Positions 1-8,038 of a stretch of DNA of 64,000 nt are shown in pieces; position 1 is the first letter of the stretch; each line of letters starts with the position of its first letter. The stretch comes from Verrucomicrobiaceae bacterium UBA1938 (GTDB lineage: Bacteria > Verrucomicrobiota > Verrucomicrobiia > Verrucomicrobiales > Verrucomicrobiaceae). Location of the stretch: contig DDFC01000042.1 in assembly GCA_002336895.1 (NCBI GenBank), positions 124,001 through 188,000 on the forward strand. Reading direction: 5' to 3'. The notes beneath the pieces were generated by a model. It searched no databases and had not been told where the DNA came from. It saw only the letters and a list, made by a program, of their open reading frames with translations. The position numbers and the translations under genes are program-made.

Positions 1-738
1 GCTGAAGCGGTGATCTACAAAGGTGCGGTCAAAGCCGGCGCTGATCTCGCTGGCAAAGTTGTCCAGCCGCACCACCATGCCGCGAATGCGGTTCACCAGC
101 GCATTGTAGCAGATCATGCTGGGGATGGCCACGAGCAGGCCCAGCACAGTGGTGACCAGCGCGGTGGTGATGCCCGGAGCCAGGGTGGCCAGCGTGGCGC
201 CGCCTGCAGCGGTGGTCATGGTGCTGAAGGTGTCCAGGATGCCCCACACGGTGCCCAGCAGGCCCAGAAAGGGTGCCGCGCTCAGCGAGGTGGAGACCCA
301 GCCCATGCGGGCCTCCAGACGCAGGGCGGCCTCTGCCACGCTGCGCTCCATGGCCACCTGCACCGCGCCCATTTGAGATGGGGTGATGCGCCCCGCACCC
401 TGCAGCCGCGCGGCAAAGGTGGAGCCGGGCTCGTCCTCTCCGAGGAGGTACCAGGAGAGCTCACGGCAGGCGGCGTGGTATATATGGTAGAAGGATGAGT
501 ACTCATGCGGCTCGCGCTGCTGGTAGAGCTCCAGCGCGTGGTTGCTCTCGCGGTATTCACGCAGAAAGGAGAGATTGGCCTTCTGCACGCGGGAGAGCAG
601 GAAGTGCTTGCTCAGGATCACAGCCCAGCTGGTGATGGAGAACAAGGCGAGGAAGCCGCAGATGACCCAGCAGGTGCGGCTGCCGTGTTCCAGACCGTAT
701 AGCAGGCCGGGGGAGAGAAAGGATTCCAGAGGCGGCAT
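1..738 (-). CDS. MotA/TolQ/ExbB proton channel family protein (partial, 3' end outside window)
   Basis: Reading the minus strand from ATG at 738 gives 246 codons with no stop before the window edge, so the C-terminus is missing. The product has an N-terminal membrane segment (residues about 23-42), a cytoplasmic stretch, and two hydrophobic segments at about 150-170 and 185-210. The line APFLGLLGTVWGIL followed by TLAPGITTALVTTVLGLLVA is the classic ExbB/TolQ/MotA signature of channel-lining helices. In this family a pentamer of the protein, with an ExbD/TolR-type partner, uses proton flow across the inner membrane to drive outer-membrane work. A partner would be expected just beyond position 1. 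The substrate system (TonB, Tol or other) cannot be told from this fragment. Confidence 0.9.
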   Translation of the reverse strand, partial: MPPLESFLSPGLLYGLEHGSRTCWVICGFLALFSITSWAVILSKHFLLSRVQKANLSFLREYRESNHALELYQQREPHEYSSFYHIYHAACRELSWYLLGEDEPGSTFAARLQGAGRITPSQMGAVQVAMERSVAEAALRLEARMGWVSTSLSAAPFLGLLGTVWGILDTFSTMTTAAGGATLATLAPGITTALVTTVLGLLVAIPSMICYNALVNRIRGMVVRLDNFASEISAGFDRTFVDHRFS

Positions 739-1061
739 TGCGTGTAGATAGGTTACCTGCTAGTTAATGTACCTTAATAGTCGGGCGTCAACTGGGGAGT
801 AGGGGGTATAATGGAGGGCAGGGGGGCTGCCAGACGGACCGCAGATGGGGTAGGGCCGGCTTGAGTGGAGGCATGGTCGGACGCGCCTGTGGCTGATGTT
901 TGGCCCGCGCCCGGCGCATGGCTCCATCCCCTCCTCCAGGCAGATTCTGGAAGCAGGATTACGGCCAGATGATCGCGGTTTATCTTAAGTCTGGTGCATT
1001 CGGGGGGATCCCTCAAGCCGTGGCACGGACGTATTCAAAGGCGAAAGGAGTCCTTATCATC
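739..1061. other. Intergenic spacer between divergent exbB-like and SYLF genes
   Basis: This 323-nt divergent spacer must contain promoters for both neighbours. An AT-rich stretch lies at 755-780, and a TATAAT hexamer sits at 807-812 on the plus strand, but no convincing -35 partner was found for it. On the minus strand TTGACG (786-791) could be a -35 for the exbB-like gene, with a poor -10. No RNA gene or repeat was seen. Confidence 0.4.
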
Positions 1062-1712
1062 ATGAAACACACCTCATTCGTTCTCCTGACATTCATCCTG
1101 GCGCTGATCGTGCCGGGACCTTCGCTGAAGGCAGGAACCAAAGAAGACAAGGAAGTGCAGCAGGCCGCTGCCATCATGCAGCGATTCAGGTCGATGCCTG
1201 AAAGAGAAATCCCGCGTCGCGTCATGCGAGATGCCAAGGGGCTGGCCATCCTCACCGTGACCAAGGGAGGATTCATCTGGTCGGCCAAAGGCGGACACGG
1301 CGTGGTCGTGGCCCGTACCAGAAACGGCTGGTCCGGCCCCTCATTCATCCGCACGGGTGGCATCGGCTTCGGTGCTCAAATCGGAGCCGAGGTCACCGAA
1401 TACGTGCTGGTGCTGAACACACCGGAGGCGGTGCGGGCCTTTGCCCAAAACGCCACCGTGCAGCTGGGCGGTGCATTGAGTGCCGCAGCCGGACCCGTGG
1501 GCCGGGATGCAGAGGCTGGGGTGACGCCCAGGGCCGCTGTCTATACCTACAGCCGCAGCCAGGGACTGTTTGCCGGAGCCTCGCTGGAAGGCGCCGTGAT
1601 CACCACCAATAAAAAGGCCAACCAAAACTATTACCACTCCAACGTCAGCTCCGCCTCCATCCTGAGTGGCCACGGTGGCAGAGGGGCTGGCCCCCTGCTC
1701 GGCAGTCTGTAA
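1062..1712 (+). CDS. SYLF (Ysc84-type) domain secreted protein
   Basis: The product is 216 aa with a signal peptide (MKHTSFVLLTFILALIVPG, cleavage near the Ala-Gly after residue 22). It then matches the SYLF/Ysc84 lipid-binding family: an N-terminal helix with AAAIMQRFRSMPEREIPRRV, the block KGLAILTVTKGGFIWSAKGG, and GGIGFGAQIGAEVTEYVLVL, ending with the YSRSQGLFAGASLEGAVI motif. SYLF proteins bind phosphoinositides in eukaryotes; bacterial members are secreted or lipid-associated with unclear roles. The frame stays open upstream to 900, but ATG 1062 is chosen because the signal peptide begins there and a good ribosome binding site (AAAGGAG, 1044-1050) precedes it, which is unusual in this window. 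A hairpin terminator follows. Confidence 0.88.
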   Translation: MKHTSFVLLTFILALIVPGPSLKAGTKEDKEVQQAAAIMQRFRSMPEREIPRRVMRDAKGLAILTVTKGGFIWSAKGGHGVVVARTRNGWSGPSFIRTGGIGFGAQIGAEVTEYVLVLNTPEAVRAFAQNATVQLGGALSAAAGPVGRDAEAGVTPRAAVYTYSRSQGLFAGASLEGAVITTNKKANQNYYHSNVSSASILSGHGGRGAGPLLGSL

Positions 1713-1750
1713 AAAGCTGTTTCAAAGCGGCCTGAAGACCTGACCACGAA

Positions 1751-1777
1751 GCGGCACCTCATGGGGTGCCGCTTTTT
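1751..1777 (+). terminator. Rho-independent terminator after the SYLF gene
   Basis: A perfect 8-bp stem, GCGGCACC (1751-1758) and GGTGCCGC (1765-1772), with a 6-nt loop is followed at once by TTTTT. It lies 38 nt after the SYLF stop codon and upstream of the aldolase gene, so it separates the two transcription units. Confidence 0.85.
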
Positions 1778-1870
1778 GGCTTCCACCCCCGCCGAAAGAG
1801 AAGCCCTTCTTGCACCCGGCCCGTTTCTTGCTTCCCTCCCGGTCCTTACTAACACACCTACTCCCTAAAG

Positions 1871-2902
1871 ATGCCAGTCGCCACACCCGCCCAGTACCGT
1901 GCCATGCTTGATGCCGCCCAGAAGGGTGGATACGCCTATCCCGCCATCAACGTCACCTCCCTGCCCACGATCAACGGCGCGCTGAAGGCCTTTGCGGAGT
2001 CCAAGTCCGACGGCATCATCCAGGTGTCCACCGGCGGCGGTGAGTTTGCCTCCGGCACCTCCGTGAAGGACATGGCCCTGGGTGCCATCGTGCTGGCCGA
2101 GGCCGTGCACATCCTGGCCGCCCGCTACGACGTGCTCGTGGCCCTGCACACGGACCACTGCCACCCGAAGAACGTGGAGAAATTCCTCAAGCCCCTCCTC
2201 GCCGCCACCAAGGCACGCCGCGAAGCTGGTAAAGGCAACCTTTTCAACTCCCACATGTTTGACGGTTCCGAACTGCCGCTGGAAGAAAACATGCGCGTCT
2301 CCAAGGAGCTGCTGCAGCAGTGCGCCGAGCTGGACATCATCCTCGAGATCGAAGCCGGCGTCGTCGGTGGTGAGGAAGACGGCCACGACACCTCCGGTGT
2401 GGCCAATGACAAGCTCTACACCACCCCTGAGGACATGCTCACGGTGTACGAAACGCTGAACGGCATCGGCCGCTTCATGTTTGCCGCCACCTTTGGCAAC
2501 GTGCACGGCGCCTACAAGCCCGGCGCAGTGAAGCTGAAGCCCACCATCCTGCGCGACGGCCAGGCCGCTGTGACCGCCAAGTACGGCGCCAAGGCCGAGA
2601 TGGATCTCGTCTTCCACGGCGGCTCCGGCACCCCGCTGGAAGAAATCCGCGAAACACTCGGCTACGGCGTGATCAAGATGAACATCGACACCGACACGCA
2701 GTACGCCTTCACCCGCCCCATCGTGGGCCACATGATGAAGAACTATGACGGCGTGCTGAAGATCGACGGCGAAGTGGGCGACAAGAAAGCCTACGATCCC
2801 CGCAGCTACCTCAAGAAAGGCGAGCAGGGCCTCTGCGACCGCATGAAGGAAGCCTGCGACGACCTCCTGAGCACCGGCAAGACCATCTTTGGGACGGTGT
2901 AA
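1871..2902 (+). CDS. fba: Class II fructose-bisphosphate aldolase
   Basis: The 343-aa product is a zinc-dependent class II aldolase that interconverts fructose 1,6-bisphosphate with dihydroxyacetone phosphate and glyceraldehyde 3-phosphate in glycolysis and gluconeogenesis. ALHTDHCHPK (residues 91-100) holds the catalytic Asp95 and the zinc ligand His96. Later motifs are the acidic loop EAGVVGGEEDGHD, the metal-binding FGNVHGAYKPG, the phosphate-binding FHGGSGTPLEEI, and VIKMNIDTDTQYAF. Length and motifs fit the long FbaA-type branch shared with actinobacteria and proteobacteria. There is no Shine-Dalgarno sequence before the ATG. The gene is monocistronic, set between two hairpin terminators. 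A second, unrelated DhnA-type aldolase lies at 7158-7952. Confidence 0.96.
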   Translation: MPVATPAQYRAMLDAAQKGGYAYPAINVTSLPTINGALKAFAESKSDGIIQVSTGGGEFASGTSVKDMALGAIVLAEAVHILAARYDVLVALHTDHCHPKNVEKFLKPLLAATKARREAGKGNLFNSHMFDGSELPLEENMRVSKELLQQCAELDIILEIEAGVVGGEEDGHDTSGVANDKLYTTPEDMLTVYETLNGIGRFMFAATFGNVHGAYKPGAVKLKPTILRDGQAAVTAKYGAKAEMDLVFHGGSGTPLEEIRETLGYGVIKMNIDTDTQYAFTRPIVGHMMKNYDGVLKIDGEVGDKKAYDPRSYLKKGEQGLCDRMKEACDDLLSTGKTIFGTV

Positions 2903-2932
2903 GACGCGTTCAGAGCTTCAATGATTCAACGA

Positions 2933-2959
2933 GGGCCATGCTTTTGCATGGCCCTTTTT
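2933..2959 (+). terminator. Rho-independent terminator after fba
   Basis: A perfect 8-bp stem, GGGCCATG (2933-2940) and CATGGCCC (2947-2954), with a CTTTTG loop is followed by TTTTT (2955-2959), 30 nt after the fba stop. Confidence 0.9.
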
Positions 2960-3022
2960 GTTGAGTGCTGTGGTCACGCCTGTAATCCATGAAATGCTGG
3001 AGTCCTGGCGGAGATTGCCAGC

Positions 3023-3496
3023 TTACTTGACGACGCTTTTCTCCGGGAAGGAGAACTTTTTGATGTCGTCCTTGGGGTAGATCTTGGCGGATATCTGGCT
3101 TCCTTTGCCGAAGACGACGATCACGCGTTTCCATTTGGTGGGGCCCTTTTGCAGAGTGCCTGGGATGCCGAAATAGAAGCTGTATTTTTTACCGGGCTCA
3201 TAGGAGGTCGGCTTGGGAACTGTGCCTCCATTTCCGGCATTGAGATCGGAGGGCTTGTCGATGGTTTGGAGCAATTTGCCGTCGGCAGAATAGAAGTAGG
3301 CTTTGAGGATCACACCTTCTGCCGGGGAGGCAGGACTGACGGAGACCTTGGCCTCCACGGCCGGTGCACTGTCCAGCCAGGCTCCATCCACGTACACTGC
3401 CGCCGTGGCATTTCCGAGCAGGTCGATTTGGAATTGGGATTCAGCCAGGGCTGGCAGAGTGGTCAGAAAAAGGCCGAGAAGCAGCAGTGATTTCAT
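3023..3496 (-). CDS. Secreted protein of unknown function
   Basis: The 157-aa product begins MKSLLLLGLFLTTLPALAES, a clear signal peptide with cleavage after LPALA. The mature part has alternating beta-type segments (DLLGNATAAVYVDGAWLDS, EGVILKAYFYSADGK, YSFYFGIPGTL, WKRVIVVFGKGSQISAKIYP) and ends in a basic tail, which suggests a small all-beta domain. No catalytic motif or known family was recognised. The leader before the ATG is C-rich (CCAACCCATCCCCAC) with no ribosome binding site, a pattern shared by several genes here. It converges with the preceding fba gene. Confidence 0.75.
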   Translation of the reverse strand: MKSLLLLGLFLTTLPALAESQFQIDLLGNATAAVYVDGAWLDSAPAVEAKVSVSPASPAEGVILKAYFYSADGKLLQTIDKPSDLNAGNGGTVPKPTSYEPGKKYSFYFGIPGTLQKGPTKWKRVIVVFGKGSQISAKIYPKDDIKKFSFPEKSVVK

Positions 3497-3705
3497 GTGG
3501 GGATGGGTTGGTGGGGAGTCTGTGTTTACCTAAACGATTCGGTGATGACAAGACAATACGCTTCACATGGCTGTCTGAGCCTGGGAAATGGGATGCATGT
3601 CGTCTTCGCAGCGTGCGTGGATTGGCCGCTTCACTTTCTTGCCTTGCGGTGGCCTGATGGCTGCGTCATAGGCGGGTTGTGAAAGAACATCTCCCCAATC
3701 ATCCG

Positions 3706-4320
3706 ATGCAGATCTACCTTATCCGCCACGGGCAGGTGGAGGATGGATACCACAAGGTGTTTGGCGGATCGCGCATCAACATGGGGTTGTCTCCGCGTGG
3801 CGTGAAGCAGGGAGAGGCGGTGGCGGAGTGGCTGAAGGACACGCCGCTGGAGGTGATGTATGCCAGCCCGATGCTGCGCGTGCAGCAGACGCTGGCGCCG
3901 ATGGCGGCACAGCGTGGCATGCAGCCGCAGATCCTGCCAGGGCTGCGCGAGATGGATTTCGGCGACTGGACGGGGAACACGTGGGATGAGATCCAGAGCA
4001 AGTTTGGCATGAGCGCCTTTGACTGGCTGGAGATCATCGAGAGCAACCGGATCCCCAATGGTGAGGATGTGGCGAGTCTGAAGAGCCGCGTGCAGGAGTG
4101 CATGCTGCAGATCATCCGCGCGCATCCGCACGGGAAAGTGGCGGTGTACTGCCACGGCGGGATCATCCGCGTGATCCTGGCGCTGCTGCTGGAAGTGCCG
4201 CTGGCGCATCTGGCGCACTTCAACATCGACTACGGCAGCATCAGCATGGTGGAGCTGCTGCCGGAGCGGAAGCACGCGGTGGAGATCGAGCTGCTGAATT
4301 TCCAGCCGCCGCTCAAGTAA
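3706..4320 (+). CDS. Histidine phosphatase superfamily protein (phosphoglycerate mutase-like)
   Basis: The product opens with MQIYLIRHGQ, which carries the RHG motif whose histidine is phosphorylated during catalysis. Other family marks are LSPRGVKQGEAVAEWL, YASPMLRVQQTLAPMA, LREMDFGDWTGNTW with the general acid Glu, and VAVYCHGGIIRVIL with the second catalytic His. At about 204 aa it fits the CobC/GpmB-type branch (alpha-ribazole phosphatase or broad phosphatase). The substrate cannot be assigned and no cobalamin genes are nearby. The frame is open back to a GTG at 3679, but ATG 3706 puts the RHG motif at the usual distance from the N-terminus. Confidence 0.88.
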   Translation: MQIYLIRHGQVEDGYHKVFGGSRINMGLSPRGVKQGEAVAEWLKDTPLEVMYASPMLRVQQTLAPMAAQRGMQPQILPGLREMDFGDWTGNTWDEIQSKFGMSAFDWLEIIESNRIPNGEDVASLKSRVQECMLQIIRAHPHGKVAVYCHGGIIRVILALLLEVPLAHLAHFNIDYGSISMVELLPERKHAVEIELLNFQPPLK

Positions 4321-4337
4321 GGAATGCGTGGATGTGA

Positions 4338-4401
4338 TGCGGGCACTCCTGCCCGCAACGAGTGTTCTTGGACGTTCGAAGTGCGGGCAGGAGTGCCCGC
4401 A
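4338..4401. repeat. Nested inverted repeat between convergent genes
   Basis: Two 20-nt arms (4338-4357 and 4382-4401) are perfect reverse complements across a 24-nt spacer. Each arm is also its own hairpin: TGCGGGCA, a CTCC loop, then TGCCCGCA. The element fills nearly all of the gap between the phosphatase stop (4320) and the aminopeptidase stop (4406), so it can act as a bidirectional terminator. There is no T-run. A related hairpin occurs at 6445-6464 between another convergent pair. Confidence 0.85.
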
Positions 4402-4405
4402 GCAC

Positions 4406-5506
4406 TCAATAGTTCAGCGGCTTCAGCTCAGGCAGCAGGAACTTGCCGTCTTTGCGGATGAGCTTGCCGTCGAAGCGGATTTCGCCGCCGCCGTATTCGG
4501 GGCGCTGGATGTTCACGAGATCCCAGTGCACCTGGCTGCGGTTGCCGTTGTCGGCGACACCTTCATAGGCCTGGCCGGGGGTGAAGTGGAAGCTGCCGGC
4601 GATCTTCTCGTCGAAGAGGATGTCGCGCATGGGCTCCTTGATCTCGCGGTTAAAGCCGATGGCGAATTCGCCGATGTAGCGGGCGCCTTCGTCGCTGTCG
4701 AGGATCTTGTTGATGGCGGCGGTGTTGTTGGCGGTGGCCTTGACGATCTTGCCTTTGCTGAACTCGAGCTTCACGCTGTCGAAAGCGATGCCTTGGTAAA
4801 TGGTGGGGGCGTTGTAGCTGATGACGCCCTCGACGCTTTCCTTCACCGGGGCGGAGAAGACTTCGCCATCGGGGATGTTGTGGCCGCCGCCGCAGACGTA
4901 GGACTTGAGCCCCTTGAGGCTGAAGCGCAGATCGGTGCCCGGGCCGGTGATGTGCACGTCCTTGGCCTTGTCCATGAGCTTCTTCAAAGCGTTCATGGCA
5001 GGAAGCAGCGCGGCGTAGTCGAGCAGGCAGACGCGGAAGAAGAAGTCTTCAAAAGCCTGGGTGCTCATGCCTGCCTGCTGAGCCATGGAGGCGGTGGGCC
5101 AGCGGAGGACGACCCAGCGGCTGTTGTTCACACGCTCGTTCTGCACGGGGCGGAGCTTGGCCATTACCATCTTCATCTGCTCCGGGGGCACGTCGGCGGC
5201 CTCGGTGATGTTGTGGCTGCCGCGCACGGCGATGTAGCAGTCCGTCTGCTTCATGAGCGCGAGGTTGTTTTCAGCGATGATGTCGTACTGCTTTTCGCTG
5301 GCGTGGATCATCTGCTCGCGGGTGAGCACGGCGTCATTGATGCGCACCATGGGCATGCCGCCTGCGGCCACCACTTCGCGGATGAGGCTCTGGCCCACGG
5401 TGTTTGGCACGTCGAAGAGATCGATCCAGACGAGGTCGCCTTTTTTGACTTTGGTGGAGTAGCGGACGAGCTGGCGGGAGAGGGCGTCAATACGGGGATC
5501 GTGCAT
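4406..5506 (-). CDS. Aminopeptidase, peptidase family M29
   Basis: The 366-aa product resembles aminopeptidases T/S/II (family M29), cobalt- or zinc-dependent exopeptidases that act as cytoplasmic dimers. Recognisable elements are the N-terminal LVRYSTKVKKGDLVWIDLF, the domain line YIAVRGSHNITE, and the metal-site region near the C-terminus: EFAIGFNREIKEP, DEKIAGSFHFTPGQAYEG and RSQVHWDLV, where the conserved Glu, His and Asp ligands of the family lie. Length matches the family (about 370-410). Start ATG 5506 is chosen because homology begins with DPRIDALSRQLV; the open frame upstream to 5872 is low-similarity and overlaps the divergent DUF3108 gene. Confidence 0.9.
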   Translation of the reverse strand: MHDPRIDALSRQLVRYSTKVKKGDLVWIDLFDVPNTVGQSLIREVVAAGGMPMVRINDAVLTREQMIHASEKQYDIIAENNLALMKQTDCYIAVRGSHNITEAADVPPEQMKMVMAKLRPVQNERVNNSRWVVLRWPTASMAQQAGMSTQAFEDFFFRVCLLDYAALLPAMNALKKLMDKAKDVHITGPGTDLRFSLKGLKSYVCGGGHNIPDGEVFSAPVKESVEGVISYNAPTIYQGIAFDSVKLEFSKGKIVKATANNTAAINKILDSDEGARYIGEFAIGFNREIKEPMRDILFDEKIAGSFHFTPGQAYEGVADNGNRSQVHWDLVNIQRPEYGGGEIRFDGKLIRKDGKFLLPELKPLNY

Positions 5507-5582
5507 GATGAGTGGTGGTATGAAAGACTGTGGCGGAAAAGACACAGGCTGGCAAAAGGGAAAATCGGGGGAATGATGGGGG

Positions 5583-6440
5583 ATGCGCCTGCACGTGCTT
5601 CTTTTCCTGACTGGTCTGCTGAGCCTGACTGCCGCCGTGGCAGGGCCGCCGGAGTGGGTGAAGGAGCTCACGCCGGGCCATGCGGGTACGCGCGCGGTGC
5701 CGCCATGCAAGCTGACCTTTGACGTGGGCTGGAGCCATGTGATGACGGCGGGGCAGGCCACGCTGACGGTGCGGGAGGCGGGCGCCGATTTCTGGCGTGC
5801 CGATGCCAGCGCGGCGAGCACCGGGCTGGCGCGGATGCTGTGGAAATATGACTGCGAGATGACCTCCATCATGCACCGGGGCAGCCTGAGCGCGCATTTC
5901 CTGCAGCACCGGGAGACGGACAGCGCGGAGACCTGCCGCTACCGGGTGGCGTTTCAGCACCATCGTGTGGTGACGGAGACGCAGGTGCAGCCGGTGAAGG
6001 GGGCGGAGAGCCACTCCGCGGTGGTGTGCCCCTTTGGCCCGATGGATGACATCCTCTCCTTCATCCTGTATGTGCGCAGCCAGGAGCTGAAAAACGGGCA
6101 GAAGATCACCCGTGTGGTGCAGCCGTGGGACACGCCCTACCTGACGACCTTTGAGGTGCTGGGGCGCGATACGATGACGTATGAGGGCAAGAAGCGCGCG
6201 TGCATCAAGCTGGGGCTGAAGATCCGGAAGATCGACCGCACGACGCTGGTGATGAGCGACTACAAGAAGATGAAAACTGCCACGATCTGGGTGAGCGATG
6301 ATGAACTGCGCGTGCCGCTGGAGATGCAGGCCAGCGTGTATGTGGGCTACATGTTTGCCCGGCTGACAAAGTTTGAATACCTCAGCGGCAAGGAAGCGAC
6401 GGCAGCACTGCCAAAGAGCATGGTGGTGAAGGAGCCCTGA
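5583..6440 (+). CDS. DUF3108-type secreted protein
   Basis: The 285-aa product has a signal peptide (MRLHVLLFLTGLLSLTAAVA) and a beta-rich body that resembles DUF3108 proteins: LTFDVGWSHVMTAGQATLTV, the central PMDDILSFILYVRSQEL with NGQKITRVV, and the C-terminal KTATIWVSDDELRVPLEMQASVYVG. DUF3108 proteins are periplasmic or outer-membrane-associated lipocalin-like folds of uncertain role. It is divergent from the M29 aminopeptidase (76-nt spacer) and converges with the gene at 6475. No enzymatic residues were recognised. Confidence 0.82.
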   Translation: MRLHVLLFLTGLLSLTAAVAGPPEWVKELTPGHAGTRAVPPCKLTFDVGWSHVMTAGQATLTVREAGADFWRADASAASTGLARMLWKYDCEMTSIMHRGSLSAHFLQHRETDSAETCRYRVAFQHHRVVTETQVQPVKGAESHSAVVCPFGPMDDILSFILYVRSQELKNGQKITRVVQPWDTPYLTTFEVLGRDTMTYEGKKRACIKLGLKIRKIDRTTLVMSDYKKMKTATIWVSDDELRVPLEMQASVYVGYMFARLTKFEYLSGKEATAALPKSMVVKEP

Positions 6441-6444
6441 GAGG

Positions 6445-6464
6445 TGCAGGCAAGTGTGCCTGCA
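6445..6464. terminator. Hairpin between convergent genes
   Basis: TGCAGGCA (6445-6452), an AGTG loop and TGCCTGCA (6457-6464) form a perfect 8-bp hairpin in the 34-nt gap between two convergent stops. It is related in layout to the hairpins at 4338-4401 (TGCGGGCA/TGCCCGCA). A bidirectional terminator role is inferred; there is no T-run. Confidence 0.6.
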
Positions 6465-6474
6465 TCACTTGGTT

Positions 6475-7122
6475 TTACGGAGCTGCGGGGGCGGCTTCGA
6501 GGGCGATGTCGATGTCGTCAAAGAAGACGGGCTCTCCAGAGAAGGGGGTGGCCCAGATGGCGCATTTGCCCTGGCCTTTGAGGTTCTTTTCCTCGTGCTT
6601 GATCATGGGCTCGGCGGGCTCGGTGCCGGTGGCGGGCCAGGCTTTGCCCGTGATGGTCCAGGCAGCGTCTGCGGCCTTTTTGGCTTCGAGCTTCACTTTG
6701 ACCCAGGTCTCGCTGGTCCAGGGGAAGGGGACGGAGGCGAGAGTCTGATCTCCTTTGACGAGATCGAGGGACTTTTTGGCGGGATTGACGATGAGGCGGT
6801 GGCCGCTCATGCCGTGCACGCTGACGCCAAAGCGCGGGGTGCTGCGGCCGCGCTTGATGGCGAAGATCCTGGCCTCGATGCTGGCGTTTCCCGCTGCAGA
6901 GACGCCGAGCTGGGCGCTGGCGTCTGTGATGGGATTGGGGTCGATGATGATGGCCTTGTTCCCCTCCCGGGCGCCGATCTTGATGGTGCCGTCCACGACG
7001 AAGACTTCCTTGGGCGGTTCGCCCTCGGCCCAGTCGTCCGCTTTAATGTCAAAGGTCTGGAGCTGCTGGGCGTGAAGGGTGCAGGCGGCGAGGAGGCTGG
7101 CGGCTAGGAGCAAGCTTTTCAT
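6475..7122 (-). CDS. Secreted protein, probable concanavalin-like beta-sandwich
   Basis: The 215-aa product has a signal peptide (MKSLLLAASLLAACTLHAQQ) and a mature part made of beta-strand-like segments: GTIKIGAREGNKAIIIDPN, ASIEARIFAIKRG, RFGVSVHGMSGHRLIVNP, WVKVKLEAKKA, and a terminal GEPVFFDDIDIALEA. That order (exposed strand pairs ending in a VFFDDI-type strand) resembles LamG or DUF1080-type jelly rolls common in this phylum, but catalytic residues were not identified. ATG 7122 is chosen for its signal peptide; the open frame upstream lacks one. It lies 35 nt downstream of the aldolase gene on the same strand, so the two may be cotranscribed. Confidence 0.75.
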   Translation of the reverse strand: MKSLLLAASLLAACTLHAQQLQTFDIKADDWAEGEPPKEVFVVDGTIKIGAREGNKAIIIDPNPITDASAQLGVSAAGNASIEARIFAIKRGRSTPRFGVSVHGMSGHRLIVNPAKKSLDLVKGDQTLASVPFPWTSETWVKVKLEAKKAADAAWTITGKAWPATGTEPAEPMIKHEEKNLKGQGKCAIWATPFSGEPVFFDDIDIALEAAPAAP

Positions 7123-7157
7123 GGCTGGGGATCTCTGGGGGAGCAGACGAAACTGGC

Positions 7158-7952
7158 TCAGCGCACAGGTTCTTTCAGCAGCGCGAGAGCTTCGAGAGCG
7201 GAGGCGTCCTCGTGCACGATGGCGGCCAGGCTGCGGGCGATGGCGGCCGGGTTTTTGTGCTGCCACACATTGCGGCCGATGGCGATGCCGGCGGCTCCAG
7301 CGTCCATGGCGTCTTCCACCATCTTCAGGAGTCCGGCGTCGTCTCCCATGGCGGCTCCGCCAAGGATGATGACGGGCACAAAGCTCTGGCCGATGATGCG
7401 GCGGAAGTCTTCCACAGTGCCGTTGGTGGGGTAGGGGGTCTTGACGACGTCAGAGCCCAGCTCTGCAGCGAGGCGGACGGCGAAGCTGACGTTTTCCACG
7501 GTGTACTTGTCCGGAGCGCCGAGGGCGTAAGGCAGGGACTCCAGGATGACGGGGATGTCCGTGTCCAGGCTGAGGCGGATGAGGTCGGCGCACTCCTGGA
7601 AGTTGGTCTTCTCATTGGCGGAGAAGGGGTAGAGCATGTTCATGACGGCATTGGCGCCGACCATTTCAGCCTCTTCGACGCCATAGACGCCGATGCTGCC
7701 TGCACCGTCTCCGGAGGTGCGGGTGTTGTAAATGTCCGTGCGGAGGATGATGCCTTTGCCAGCGAGGCTGTCGGCGGCGCGCAGGGCCACGCCGAGGTTC
7801 ATCACATAGCCGTCCACGAATTCATTGACGCTGTCGATGAGCTGAAAGGGGTTTTCCAGGCCGGGCACGGGAATGGCGCAACCGTGGTCAATGGGGAGAA
7901 TGACGGTCTTGCCGTTGCGAAAGAGGGATTCGAGATTTTCCTGGCGGTTCAT
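7158..7952 (-). CDS. DhnA-type (DeoC/LacD family) class I aldolase
   Basis: The 264-aa TIM-barrel protein begins with LFRNGKTVILPIDHGCAIPVP, the characteristic DHG start of archaeal-type class I fructose-bisphosphate aldolases, LsrF and 2-amino-3,7-dideoxy-D-threo-hept-6-ulosonate synthases. SDVVKTPYP carries the lysine expected to form the Schiff base, and VPVIILGGAAMGD with AAGIAIGRNVWQH forms the phosphate-binding end of the barrel. The exact substrate is uncertain: sugar phosphate aldolase is most likely. The genome also encodes a class II aldolase at 1871-2902, so this one may act in another pathway or in gluconeogenesis. A C-rich leader without a ribosome binding site precedes the ATG. 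Confidence 0.85.
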   Translation of the reverse strand: MNRQENLESLFRNGKTVILPIDHGCAIPVPGLENPFQLIDSVNEFVDGYVMNLGVALRAADSLAGKGIILRTDIYNTRTSGDGAGSIGVYGVEEAEMVGANAVMNMLYPFSANEKTNFQECADLIRLSLDTDIPVILESLPYALGAPDKYTVENVSFAVRLAAELGSDVVKTPYPTNGTVEDFRRIIGQSFVPVIILGGAAMGDDAGLLKMVEDAMDAGAAGIAIGRNVWQHKNPAAIARSLAAIVHEDASALEALALLKEPVR

Positions 7953-8038
7953 GGAGTCGGGTTGGGGTATGGGGGTTCATCGCAGCGATGCGGGCCGCGT
8001 GCAAACCAAAATGCTGCCTGTCAGGCCGTGCCAGCTGC

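Noticed and set aside
807..812. TATAAT hexamer on the plus strand before the SYLF gene
   Set aside because: No -35 element lies at the right distance, and it is about 250 nt from the start codon.
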